Positions 1-7,004 of a DNA stretch of 13,253 nucleotides are shown here, one piece after another. The DNA is from Erythrobacter donghaensis. Its GTDB lineage: Bacteria > Pseudomonadota > Alphaproteobacteria > Sphingomonadales > Sphingomonadaceae. Where the stretch lies: the NCBI RefSeq assembly GCF_001557325.1, contig NZ_LSJS01000117.1, positions 1 through 13,253 of the forward strand, in the 5' to 3' direction. The notes beneath the pieces are model-generated. The model ran no database searches, was not told the DNA's origin, and saw nothing but the letters and a program-made list of their open reading frames with translations. The first letter of the stretch is position 1; the number at the start of each line of letters is the position of its first letter. Both the position numbers and the translations under genes were made by a program.

Positions 1-19
1 AAGCTGCCAAGTCTCCGTA

Positions 20-40
20 TCTCTCCCGCAAGGGGAGAGA
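20..40. repeat. Small intergenic hairpin near left edge
   Basis: TCTCTCCC (20-27) is perfectly complementary to GGGAGAGA (33-40) across a 5-nt loop. Neither strand has a T-run after the stem, so it is not a typical intrinsic terminator. It could be a short interspersed repeat or part of the end region of a gene outside the window. The surrounding bases 1-83 show no supportable gene. Confidence 0.4.
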
Positions 41-83
41 AATCTATGACCGCAATGGGGTCGAAGTCCGAACGCAAGCCGTG

Positions 84-119
84 TCCCCGGCAGCGCCCCA
101 CATCGGACGCTGCCGGGGA
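84..119 (-). terminator. Probable transcription terminator hairpin after the alkene reductase gene
   Basis: TCCCCGGCAGCG (84-95) pairs perfectly with CGCTGCCGGGGA (108-119), giving a 12-bp stem with a 12-nt loop. The stem begins 6 bases past the stop codon of the minus-strand reductase gene, where a terminator is expected. No T-tract follows on the minus strand, so it may act as a Rho-assisted or RNA-stabilising 3' hairpin rather than a classical terminator. Confidence 0.6.
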
Positions 120-125
120 GCACAA

Positions 126-1238
126 TCACTCCGCCGCTTCGGCCTGCTCTTCCGCGAGGGTCGGGTAGTCGACGTAACCTTCGGGAATCGGGAAGTACCA
201 GCTCTTGGGCACGTCCTTGTTGGGGTTCCAGTGCGCGCCCGCCGCGATGCGCTTTTCGAGATCGGGATTGGAGATGTAGGGCCGCCCGAAGCTCACCGCG
301 TCGCACTTGCCCGCCTCGATGTCGGCGACGGCTTCCTCGGCGGTGTAGTCCGAATTGAGGATCAGTGTGCCGGTGTAGATCTGGCGGATCAGCGGGCTCT
401 GCTTGGGCACATCGGTGCGGCCGAAGGTGCCTTCCGGCCCCGGCTCGCGCAGTTCGACGAAGGCGAGGCCCAATTCCTCGCACACCTTGGCCGCCGCGCC
501 GAAGGTCGCCGCCGGGTTGCTGTCATCGGTGCCTTGCGAATCGCCATTGGGCGAGAGGCGGATGCCGACGCGGTCCGCGCCCCACACGTCGATCAGCGCT
601 TCGAGCACCTCGCGCATGAAGCGGGTGCGGTTTTCGGGGCTGCCGCCATATTCGTCGGTGCGCAGGTTGGTCCCGTCACGCAGGAACTGGTCGACGAGGT
701 AGCCATTCGCGCCGTGGAGCTGCACCCCGTCGAAGCCCGCCTTCTTGGCGTTCTCGGCGGCGCGGCGATAGTCGGCGATGGTGCGCTTGATGTCATCGAG
801 CGTCATTTCGCGCGCCTGCGCATAGGGCTGCTTGCCGGTGGGCGTGTGCGCCTCGCCCGGAGCCTGCGTGGCGCTCGCGGAGAAGGGCGGCTGGCCATCG
901 AGGAATACCGGGTGGACGATGCGGCCCATGTGCCACAGCTGCATGACGATGAGGCCGCCTTCCTCGTGCACGCCCTTGGTGGTGGCCTTCCAAGCTTCGG
1001 TCTGCTCGTCCGACCAGATCCCCGGCGCACTCGGCCAGCCGAGGCCTTCGCGGCTGATGCCGGTCGCTTCGGTGAGGATCATGCCGGCGCCCGCACGCTG
1101 GCGGTAATAGGTCGCCATCAGCTCGTTGGGGACGAACATCGGCTCGGCCGCACGCCCGCGAGTCAGCGGGGCCATGTGGATGCGGTTCTTCGCGTGGAGC
1201 GCGCCCATCTGGAGCGGCTGGAACAGTGCGTCATGCAT
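126..1238 (-). CDS. Old Yellow Enzyme family alkene reductase (N-ethylmaleimide reductase type)
   Basis: This is a cytoplasmic FMN-dependent ene-reductase that uses NAD(P)H to reduce activated C=C bonds. The 370-residue product has the usual family length. Visible family marks are PLTRGRA (about 24-30, with the Thr that tunes FMN), the substrate-binding HGANGY (175-180, with His175, Asn178 and Tyr180 matching OYE1 His191, Asn194 and Tyr196), the run DQFLRDGTNLRTDEYGG after it, and the phosphate-binding FGRPYISNPDL (about 318-327). The reading frame is open further upstream, to 1307, but I chose the ATG at 1238. The product then starts MHDALFQPLQMG, a typical OYE amino end, and GAGAGGA lies just upstream. 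It is divergent from the DMT transporter gene. The physiological substrate cannot be told from sequence; detoxification of electrophiles is the usual inference. Confidence 0.93.
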   Translation of the reverse strand: MHDALFQPLQMGALHAKNRIHMAPLTRGRAAEPMFVPNELMATYYRQRAGAGMILTEATGISREGLGWPSAPGIWSDEQTEAWKATTKGVHEEGGLIVMQLWHMGRIVHPVFLDGQPPFSASATQAPGEAHTPTGKQPYAQAREMTLDDIKRTIADYRRAAENAKKAGFDGVQLHGANGYLVDQFLRDGTNLRTDEYGGSPENRTRFMREVLEALIDVWGADRVGIRLSPNGDSQGTDDSNPAATFGAAAKVCEELGLAFVELREPGPEGTFGRTDVPKQSPLIRQIYTGTLILNSDYTAEEAVADIEAGKCDAVSFGRPYISNPDLEKRIAAGAHWNPNKDVPKSWYFPIPEGYVDYPTLAEEQAEAAE

Positions 1239-1269
1239 ATCTGAAGATATCCTCTCGAACAGGTTTCGA
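1237..1269. promoter_or_regulatory. Two palindromes between divergent reductase and transporter genes
   Basis: ATATCT (1237-1242) and AGATAT (1245-1250) form a perfect inverted repeat with a 2-nt centre. It overlaps the start codon of the reductase gene by two bases. TCGAA (1255-1259) and TTCGA (1265-1269) form a second perfect inverted repeat. Both sit in the 71-bp gap between divergent genes, where an operator for a dimeric repressor would be expected. No regulator gene is adjacent, so the operator role is inference. Confidence 0.35.
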
Positions 1270-1309
1270 TTGGCTATCCACTTGGGGCGGGCGCGGCTAG
1301 GGCGCAAGC

Positions 1310-2209
1310 ATGGAAAATGAGGGTGTGGCCCAAGAAGAAGTTGTCCGCGATCCGGCGCGCCCGGCGGCGTGGCTGCTGCTCGCCGCGCTGCTGGGCGGCA
1401 ATGTCGCGCTCGCCATCGGGCCGTGGTTCGTGCGGGTGGCGGACACCGGCCCGGTCGCGGCGGGGTTCTGGCGGCTGTTCCTGGCGCTGCCCTTCATGGT
1501 GCTGCTGGCGCGGACGAACGGCCAGCGCCTCGGCGGCATGGGAGCCAGGACGCTGGCGCTGGTGGCGCTGGGCGCGGTAACCTTCGCGCTGGACCTTGCG
1601 AGCTGGCACATCGGGATCGAGATGACCCGGATCGGCAATGCGACGCTGTTCGGCAATGCCGGGTCGATCGTGCTGCTGTTCTGGGGTTTTATCATCCACC
1701 GGATGCTGCCCGGGCGGCTGGAATGGCTGGCGATCATCTTCGCGCTCGGCGGCGCGGCGATCCTGATGGGGCGCAGCCTCGAGATCTCGAACGCAACGCT
1801 GATCGGCGACCTGTTTTCGGTCGCGGCGGGGCTGCTTTATGCCGTCTATCTGCTCACGCTGCAGGGCGCGCGGGGGAGTTTCGGATCGTGGAGCCTGCTC
1901 GTCTGGGTCAGCCTGTTCGGCGCGCCGGTGCTGCTGGTGATCGCGCTGGCGTTGGGCGAGCCGGTGTGGCCGCAGGCGTGGGGGCCGGTGATCGGCCTGT
2001 TCGTGGTCAGCCAGCTGGTGGGGCAGGGGCTGATGGTGTTCTCGCTGAAGTACTTCCCCCCGCTGGTGGTGGGACTGGCGCTGCTGACCCAGCCGGTGGT
2101 GGCCTCGCTCTACGGCTGGCTGGCCTTCGGCGAGGTGCTCTCGCCGCTGGATATTGCCGGGATGGTGCTGGTGGGGGCGGCGCTGGCGGTGGCGCGGGCC
2201 AAGGCCTGA
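1310..2209 (+). CDS. DMT superfamily (EamA-type) inner-membrane transporter
   Basis: This 299-residue protein is almost wholly hydrophobic, with about ten membrane helices arranged as two five-helix EamA repeats. The first repeat starts at about residue 18 (PAAWLLLAALLGG) and the second at about 165 (ATLIGDLFSVAAGLLYAVY). The second ends in the usual pattern LLTQPVVASLYGWLAFGE, followed by a last helix and a short basic tail. The family exports or imports small metabolites such as amino acids or nucleotide precursors; the substrate cannot be read from sequence. The ATG at 1310 gives a short hydrophilic amino end before helix 1 and has no strong Shine-Dalgarno. GCGGCTAGG lies 8 bases upstream. 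The stop codon abuts that of the opposing DUF2254 gene with no gap. Confidence 0.9.
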   Translation: MENEGVAQEEVVRDPARPAAWLLLAALLGGNVALAIGPWFVRVADTGPVAAGFWRLFLALPFMVLLARTNGQRLGGMGARTLALVALGAVTFALDLASWHIGIEMTRIGNATLFGNAGSIVLLFWGFIIHRMLPGRLEWLAIIFALGGAAILMGRSLEISNATLIGDLFSVAAGLLYAVYLLTLQGARGSFGSWSLLVWVSLFGAPVLLVIALALGEPVWPQAWGPVIGLFVVSQLVGQGLMVFSLKYFPPLVVGLALLTQPVVASLYGWLAFGEVLSPLDIAGMVLVGAALAVARAKA

Positions 2210-3523
2210 TCAGGCCAGCGCGCGGGCGAATTGCCGATAGGCCTGTTCGACCTTGGCGAGATCGGGCCCGGTCAGCGCGCTGCGGGCCTGGTCGATCAGC
2301 AAGTCGCCGTGGCCGCGCAGGACCGCGCGGCGCTGCGGGTCGGCGAGCGGCGTGGCGGCGTTGGCGAGCGCGTCAAGCATCACCATCACCGCGTTGGGGC
2401 TTGCCGCGACAGCGCTGCGGATCGACCCGAAGCCGCGCTCGCAGAAATGGGCGAAGTCGGCGGCCAGCGGGATCACCCGTGCCGCGCCGTGCTCCGCGCC
2501 GCCCACCTGCTTGCGCAGGTCGCGCCGTCCGATCTCCGCAGTCGCCGCGCCCAGCCAGTGGAGCGCGGTGATCGCGGTGAAGGGGTCGTTGACCCCGGGC
2601 GAAAGGGCGCGCAGGCCGATTTCGACCAGCTCGTCGATCAGGAATTGCGGGTCTTGCGCCGGGGTCCGCGACGAACCGGTGGTGAAGCAGGGGCGCACCT
2701 TGCCGGCAAGCTCTTCCGGCGAAGCGCCGCGAACCTCGAGGAGAGGGAGGTCGCGATGGACGAAATCCCCCGTCCGCACCTTGAGCGAGAGGATCGCGTC
2801 GCACTCGCCGGCCACCTTCGCAAGGCCCTCGAAATCGATCAGCTGGACATAGCCGGTCTCGCCCGAGAGCAGCGGCTCGCCGCCCGCCGTCCCGGGCGCT
2901 TCGGCCGTGCCTGCGGCGTCGGGATAGGTTTCCTCCACCTCCTCGATCAGGCGCTTGCCGATCTTCCGCAGCACGTTGTTGATCCCGATCGAGGTGGGGA
3001 CGTGGTTGAGGAAGAACACCAGCACCGCGACGCAGGCTGCCATCAGGAGGTACGCGACGAGGATCGACAGCTGCGGCGCGAAGCCCTCGGCCGCGCTGCC
3101 GCCGGCGAGCGTGCCGAGCGCCCCCTCGTCTTCGGACCGGACCGAGCGCAGCACGATCAGCGCATAGACGAAGGCCGCGATGAAGGTCGCGAGCGAGATC
3201 TGGTTGCCCTTGTCCTCGAGGAAATTGGTGAGCAGCCGCGGCCCGTAGGTGCCGCTGGCATAGGTCACCGCGACCAGCGTGATCGAGAACACCGTCGAGG
3301 CGACGCCGATCGTGGCGCTCGCCATGACGCTGAGGAAATCGGCGGCGCCGGTCGGGCGGATCGGCACGATCCAGCGCTCAAGATCGAGCGCATCGGCGAC
3401 CCCGGCGTGATCGAGCGCGACCATGGCCGTCGCCAGCAGCGCGGCGAGCACCGCGAAGAGGCCGGGGAAGAACCAGTAATTGGCGTTGAGGCGGGCCCAG
3501 AAGAAGCGGAGTTTCGCGGTCAT
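2210..3523 (-). CDS. DUF2254 domain membrane protein
   Basis: The 437-residue protein matches the DUF2254 family of predicted inner-membrane proteins with no established function. Four hydrophobic segments lie in the first 175 residues (roughly 17-37, 63-90, 108-128 and 150-172). A soluble carboxy-terminal half follows, carrying the family's recognisable stretch QDPQFLIDELVEIGLRALSPGVNDPFTA in pieces around residues 305-335. The frame is open up to 3670, but that would run into the upstream gene ending at 3606. I chose the ATG at 3523 (MTAKLRFFWARL), which precedes a normal first helix. An ATG at 3544 is the alternative. Neither has a good Shine-Dalgarno. It is the last gene of a five-gene minus-strand run, with an 82-base gap before it that holds a hairpin. 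Confidence 0.9.
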   Translation of the reverse strand: MTAKLRFFWARLNANYWFFPGLFAVLAALLATAMVALDHAGVADALDLERWIVPIRPTGAADFLSVMASATIGVASTVFSITLVAVTYASGTYGPRLLTNFLEDKGNQISLATFIAAFVYALIVLRSVRSEDEGALGTLAGGSAAEGFAPQLSILVAYLLMAACVAVLVFFLNHVPTSIGINNVLRKIGKRLIEEVEETYPDAAGTAEAPGTAGGEPLLSGETGYVQLIDFEGLAKVAGECDAILSLKVRTGDFVHRDLPLLEVRGASPEELAGKVRPCFTTGSSRTPAQDPQFLIDELVEIGLRALSPGVNDPFTAITALHWLGAATAEIGRRDLRKQVGGAEHGAARVIPLAADFAHFCERGFGSIRSAVAASPNAVMVMLDALANAATPLADPQRRAVLRGHGDLLIDQARSALTGPDLAKVEQAYRQFARALA

Positions 3524-3566
3524 CAAGAGTGAACACGCGAGCATGGCAAAGGGTTGCGAGGGCGGC

Positions 3567-3584
3567 GCGGTTGGGCGCAACCGC
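3567..3584. other. Intergenic hairpin between the small exported protein gene and the DUF2254 gene
   Basis: GCGGTTG (3567-3573) pairs perfectly with CAACCGC (3578-3584) around a 4-nt loop. It lies in the 82-base gap between two minus-strand genes. No T-run follows on the minus strand, so partial termination, RNA processing or mRNA stabilisation are equally possible. Confidence 0.4.
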
Positions 3585-3605
3585 CGTCGGCGGACCGCAC
3601 GAGGC

Positions 3606-4067
3606 CTAGTGCCTGCTCTCGCCTGCAGTGCTGCGCATCCTTGCGACCTGCTCGCGCAGGATGTCGGCAATCTGGCGCAGCGGAATCGTGAACACCCCGC
3701 CTTCTGCCGCTTCCCACTCGGCCTTGCCTTCCGCGTGAGCGGGGAAGGCGGGCGCGGTGGCGACCTGTACGGTCACCGAACTGTCGAGCGTCTGCCGCGA
3801 GACGGGCAGGTGCGCGATTTCCAGCGGCTCCGCTTCGCCCGGAATGGCAACGCCGATCATGCTGATGTGGTAGACCGTGACAGGCGCTTCGGGCGGGCCG
3901 ATCTCGCCGATTTCGCGGATCTGGATCAGCGCGCCCTTGTCTTGCGGCGCGGTCTCGAAGGCCCACACCTGGCCGACGGCATATTCGCGCGTCTCTGCCG
4001 ACAGCGGTCCGCCGAGCAGGACCGCCGCGCACAGCGCAAGGCCGGCGCGCGCGAGCCTAGTCCGCAC
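3606..4067 (-). CDS. Small exported protein of unknown function
   Basis: I do not recognise a family. The 153-residue product has a clear signal peptide: basic MRTRLAR, hydrophobic AGLALCAAVLLGG, and a likely cut after PLSA (about residue 24). The mature part is therefore probably periplasmic. It is about 130 residues, acidic to neutral, has no cysteine, and looks beta-rich (repeated short hydrophobic stretches such as VTVYHISMIGVAIPG and SSVTVQVATAPAF). It ends in a helical segment near 130-145. The start is GTG at 4067, inside the end of nadA with an 11-base overlap. GGGGAAGG lies at a workable distance upstream, which supports this start and translational coupling to nadA. Apart from this position, nothing ties it to NAD synthesis. 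Confidence 0.75.
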   Translation of the reverse strand: MRTRLARAGLALCAAVLLGGPLSAETREYAVGQVWAFETAPQDKGALIQIREIGEIGPPEAPVTVYHISMIGVAIPGEAEPLEIAHLPVSRQTLDSSVTVQVATAPAFPAHAEGKAEWEAAEGGVFTIPLRQIADILREQVARMRSTAGESRH

Positions 4068-5058
4068 TGAACGCGACCTTCCCCAAGTCCCCCATCCCGA
4101 CAGTCCCGCTCGCCATCTCGAGCATGCGGTCGAGGCTGCGCTTGGCCTTGAGGCGGATGCCTTCCTCGATCTCGATCTGCGGCGTGAGGTCGCGCAGCGC
4201 GACGTAGAGCTTCTCCATCGTGTTCAGCGCCATGTAGGGGCAGATGTTGCACGAGCAGTTCCCGTCCGCACCCGGCGCGCCGATGAAGGTCTTCTCGGGC
4301 AGGGCCTTTTCCATCTGGTGGATGATGTGCGGCTCGGTCGCGACGATCAGGGTGTCGCCGGGGAAGGTCTTGGCAAAGCTCAGGATGCCGCTGGTCGAGC
4401 CGACGTAATCGGCGTGGTCGATGATCGTCGGCGGGCATTCGGGGTGCGCGGCGATCGGCGCGCCGGGATATTGCTCCTTGAGCTTCAGGAGCTCGGTTTC
4501 GGAGAAGGCCTCGTGGACGATGCACACCCCGGGCCACAGCAGCATCTCGCGGTTGAACTTGCGCGCCAAGTAGCCGCCGAGGTGCCGGTCAGGGCCGAAG
4601 ATGATCTTCTGCTCCGCGGGGATCTGGGCGAGGATCGTCTCGGCCGAGGACGAGGTGACGATCACGTCCGAGAGCGCCTTCACTTCCGTGGAGCAGTTGA
4701 TGTAGGTCAGCGCGATGTGATCGGGGTGGGCCTCGCGGAAGGCGCGGAATTTTTCCGGCGGGCAGGAGTCCTCGAGGGAGCACCCGGCGTCCATGTCGGG
4801 CAGGATCACGGTCTTCTGCGGCGAGAGGATCTTCGCCGTGTCGGCCATGAACTTGACCCCGCAGAAGGCGATCACGTCGGCATCGGTCGCCGCCGCCTTG
4901 CGCGACAGCTCCAGCGAATCCCCCACGAAGTCGGCAATGTCCTGGATGTCGGGGGTCTGGTAATAATGCGCGAGGATCACCGCGTTGCGTTCTTTCCGCA
5001 AGCGGTCGATCTCGGCGAGCAGGTCGGCGCCGGTGGGGTTGCGGGTCAGCAGGCTCAT
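4057..5058 (-). CDS. nadA: Quinolinate synthase NadA
   Basis: NadA condenses iminoaspartate with dihydroxyacetone phosphate to quinolinate, the first pyridine precursor of de novo NAD synthesis, in the cytoplasm. The 333-residue protein is of normal length and has all three iron-sulfur ligand regions: Cys93 in MDAGCSLEDSCP, Cys179 in WPGVCIVHEAF, and the CxCxxC cluster at 268-273 (NCSCNICPYM), where Cys273 is the likely third [4Fe-4S] ligand. Other family marks are ILAHYYQTPDIQDIADFVGDS (near 28-48, split here as one conserved block), INCSTEVKA, and GPDRHLGGYLA. The ATG at 5058 gives the normal amino end and has GGGGAA about 10 bases upstream. Its partners nadB (or aspartate dehydrogenase) and nadC are not in the window. 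Confidence 0.97.
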   Translation of the reverse strand: MSLLTRNPTGADLLAEIDRLRKERNAVILAHYYQTPDIQDIADFVGDSLELSRKAAATDADVIAFCGVKFMADTAKILSPQKTVILPDMDAGCSLEDSCPPEKFRAFREAHPDHIALTYINCSTEVKALSDVIVTSSSAETILAQIPAEQKIIFGPDRHLGGYLARKFNREMLLWPGVCIVHEAFSETELLKLKEQYPGAPIAAHPECPPTIIDHADYVGSTSGILSFAKTFPGDTLIVATEPHIIHQMEKALPEKTFIGAPGADGNCSCNICPYMALNTMEKLYVALRDLTPQIEIEEGIRLKAKRSLDRMLEMASGTVGMGDLGKVAFSAD

Positions 5059-5089
5059 GGTCGGGTTCCCCGTAAACTCAAGAGCCGCC

Positions 5090-5124
5090 GATATAGGCGC
5101 AGCGCGGCGATTTTCGAGCGAAAA
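5090..5124 (-). promoter_or_regulatory. Candidate nadA promoter and operator
   Basis: In the 75-base gap before nadA, TTTTCG (5111-5116) and CGAAAA (5119-5124) form a perfect inverted repeat with a 2-nt centre, in an otherwise GC-rich region. On the minus strand a TATATC (5095-5090) lies 16 bases further toward nadA and would serve as a -10 box about 32 bases before the start codon. The palindrome would then overlap the -35 position. There is no good -35 hexamer match, so the promoter is tentative. The palindrome could instead be the 3' hairpin of the upstream membrane protein gene. Confidence 0.35.
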
Positions 5125-5133
5125 GCGCAGCCC

Positions 5134-5907
5134 TCAGCCGCCGAAGCCCGGCGGGAGGAAGGGCCCCATCGGGCGCTCGGCCCCGGGGGTGCCGGCGATC
5201 AGCCATTCGGTGAAGGCATAGCCGGCGGGCGAATAGGCGATCAGCATCGAGACCGCGAAGACCCCGACATTGATCCCCATGCCCCACCAATAGGCCGGAT
5301 GCACCCGGCCATGCCTGCGCCAATCGGCCCACATCCCGATCAGCGGAAAGATCCACGTGATCGCGATCGAGGTCGGCCAGGCATAGGGGATCATCAGCGG
5401 CGCGGGGAGCAGCCGGCCGAGGCCGGGTCCGGTCAGGATGCTCATCGCCACCAGCATCAGGCGGCGATGCCAGCCCTGATGCCGCCGTACCCTGAGCGCC
5501 CACAGCGCGAGGCCCCCGAGGCAGTAGAGCCCCATCGCGTTGCTGATCACGAATTCGTTGATGGCGAAGAAGAACGGCCCCCCGCGCGTCTGCGCCGAGT
5601 GCACCATCACCGCCGTGCCCGCCAGCACCATCGCCGGGATGAAGCCATAGGCGAGCTTCCCGAGCTGGCGGTGCAGCGCGACATTGCCGCTCGCGATGCT
5701 GACATGCTGTGCGACATAGAGCCCGATCCACGCCATGAACATCACGCCGTGGAGGTGGACGACCAGCGGCGCATCGAAGCTCGACCGGCCGGCGATCAGA
5801 TGAAAGGTGAAGCCTGTCACGATGGTGAGCGACATGACGCTCGCCATGATCAGGAAGAAGCGCGTCCCTTCCACGGGCGCGGCGCGCTGTGCTGCTGCTG
5901 TGGCCAT
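5134..5907 (-). CDS. Seven-helix integral membrane protein, function unknown
   Basis: The 257-residue product has about seven hydrophobic segments (roughly residues 15-36, 42-65, 75-98, 105-130, 140-158, 163-183 and 195-218) and no large soluble domain. Histidines fall at helix ends or inside helices (FHLIAG, VHLHGVMF, AQHV, ALHRQLGK, VHSAQ, GWHRR). The pattern of HxHG, then LHRxLGK, recalls small haem-binding or DUF2306-like membrane proteins, but I cannot assign it to a named family. I chose the ATG at 5907 rather than one five codons earlier because GGGGGGATCGAG then serves as ribosome-binding site. The gene lies 63 bases downstream of the MBL hydrolase gene and 75 bases upstream of nadA on the same strand, so co-transcription is plausible. 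The carboxy end is Pro/Gly-rich (PPGFGG). Confidence 0.75.
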   Translation of the reverse strand: MATAAAQRAAPVEGTRFFLIMASVMSLTIVTGFTFHLIAGRSSFDAPLVVHLHGVMFMAWIGLYVAQHVSIASGNVALHRQLGKLAYGFIPAMVLAGTAVMVHSAQTRGGPFFFAINEFVISNAMGLYCLGGLALWALRVRRHQGWHRRLMLVAMSILTGPGLGRLLPAPLMIPYAWPTSIAITWIFPLIGMWADWRRHGRVHPAYWWGMGINVGVFAVSMLIAYSPAGYAFTEWLIAGTPGAERPMGPFLPPGFGG

Positions 5908-5970
5908 GCTCGATCCCCCCAAATGCCCCTCGCAGGCAATGAAACATGGAAGGCGCGCCGGAGCAAGCGG

Positions 5971-6894
5971 TCAGGCGCGGGCAATCCGCCATGTCGCGCC
6001 TTCGCGTCCCGCAAGGCCCCGCTTTTCCAGATCGATCAGGTGCGCCGTCACGCTCATCTCCGCCGCCCCGACGAGGCGCGGGTCGAGGCCCTTGTACATC
6101 TCGGGGATGAAACCGCTGACGGGACGCGGGCTCTCGCCAAGCAGGCGCAGGATCTGCGCCTCGCGCTGGCGGCGATGGCCGATCATGCCGCGCACCAGCT
6201 GCCTGGGCTTCTCGATCGCCGCGCCGTGGGCCGAGTGATAGCGCACGTCATCGCGCGCCAGCAGCTTCTCGAGGCTCGCCATGTAATCGCCCATGTCGCC
6301 ATCGGGCGGGATGACGACGCTGGTCGACCAGCCCATCACGTGGTCGCCGGTGAAGAGGGCACCGCTCTCCTCGAGCGCAAAGCACAGGTGGTTCGAGGTG
6401 TGCCCAGGTGTGGCGAGCGCGGTGAGCGTCCAGCCGGTGCCGCGCATCCCCTCGCCGTCGAGCAGGACGCGGTCGGGGGCGTAGGTCGGATCGAAGGCCT
6501 CGTCCGAGCGCGGGCCGTCCACTGCGAGCACCAGCGGCGCGCAGCCGACGATCGGTGCGCCGGTCTGCGCCGCCAGCGGCGCTGCGGCGGGGGAGTGGTC
6601 GCGGTGGGTGTGGGTGCACATGATCGCGAGGATTTTCCGCGCGCCCACCGCAGCGAGGATCGCGGCGATATGCGCAGCCTTGTCCGGGCCGGGATCGATC
6701 ACCGCGCAGTCCGGCCCGTCGGCCATGCCAACGACATAGGTCTGGGTGCCGGTGAAGGTATAGGGCGAGGGGTTGGGCGCGAGCACGCGCCTGACCAGCG
6801 GCTCGACGTCCTCGGCAAGCCCGGTGGGCCAGGGTTTTTCTGGGATGGTGACCATAAGGCCCATTTGGGCTTCGATGCGCTTTGTCGCAAGCAT
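5971..6894 (-). CDS. MBL-fold metallo-hydrolase with C-terminal winged-helix-like region
   Basis: This is a metallo-beta-lactamase fold hydrolase of the LACTB2-like group. With the start at 6894 it has 307 residues. The metal-binding motif THTHRDHS is at about 94-101 (His95, His97, Asp99, His100), GHTSNH at 164-169, GDHVMGWSTS at 183-192, and a late His in SAHGAAIE near 223. All expected metal ligands are present. The last 70 residues (GHRRQREAQILRLLGE, then LVGAAEMSVTAHLIDLEKRGL) look like the helical, winged-helix-type tail of this group. Substrate is unknown; hydrolysis of thioesters, lactones or RNA are all known in the superfamily. The start is uncertain: ATGs at 6894, 6864 and 6855 all precede the conserved TIPEKPWPTGL, and none has a strong ribosome-binding site. 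The gene is divergent from glpK across the 97-bp inverted repeat. Confidence 0.88.
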   Translation of the reverse strand: MLATKRIEAQMGLMVTIPEKPWPTGLAEDVEPLVRRVLAPNPSPYTFTGTQTYVVGMADGPDCAVIDPGPDKAAHIAAILAAVGARKILAIMCTHTHRDHSPAAAPLAAQTGAPIVGCAPLVLAVDGPRSDEAFDPTYAPDRVLLDGEGMRGTGWTLTALATPGHTSNHLCFALEESGALFTGDHVMGWSTSVVIPPDGDMGDYMASLEKLLARDDVRYHSAHGAAIEKPRQLVRGMIGHRRQREAQILRLLGESPRPVSGFIPEMYKGLDPRLVGAAEMSVTAHLIDLEKRGLAGREGATWRIARA

Positions 6895-6907
6895 AGAACC
6901 CGCCGCA

Positions 6908-7004
6908 CGTCTCCCCGGCCTTGAGCCGGGGCCCCGCTTTCCTGTTGCGGCCATCGCCCTGCAGCTGGAAGGAAGCGGGGCCCCGGGTCAGGCCCGGGGA
7001 GACG
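6908..7004. repeat. Paired-hairpin inverted repeat (REP/BIME-like)
   Basis: The left arm (6908-6942) and right arm (6971-7004) are near-perfect reverse complements, with three substitutions and one base of length difference, around a 28-base centre. Each arm also contains its own perfect 7-bp hairpin with a 5-nt loop. On the left CCCCGGC (6913-6919) pairs with GCCGGGG (6925-6931); on the right CCCCGGG (6981-6987) pairs with CCCGGGG (6993-6999). The element lies between the MBL gene and glpK. The two-unit, head-to-head form is like BIME/REP elements in other bacteria, so multiple genomic copies are expected. This cannot be tested from the window. Confidence 0.7.

Noticed and set aside
1..83. 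Possible end of another gene at the left edge
   Set aside because: No frame in these bases shows a recognisable protein end, and the stretch is too short to judge.
1369..2571. A 400-codon plus-strand frame overlapping the transporter gene
   Set aside because: It is a shifted frame of the EamA transporter and extends antisense into the DUF2254 gene. Composition is Ala/Gly/Arg-rich with no domain.
3877..6924. A 1015-codon open frame on the plus strand
   Set aside because: It lies antisense to nadA, the membrane protein and the MBL gene, all of which have clear families. Its product is Arg/Asp/His-rich without any domain, as expected from the opposite frame of GC-rich coding DNA.
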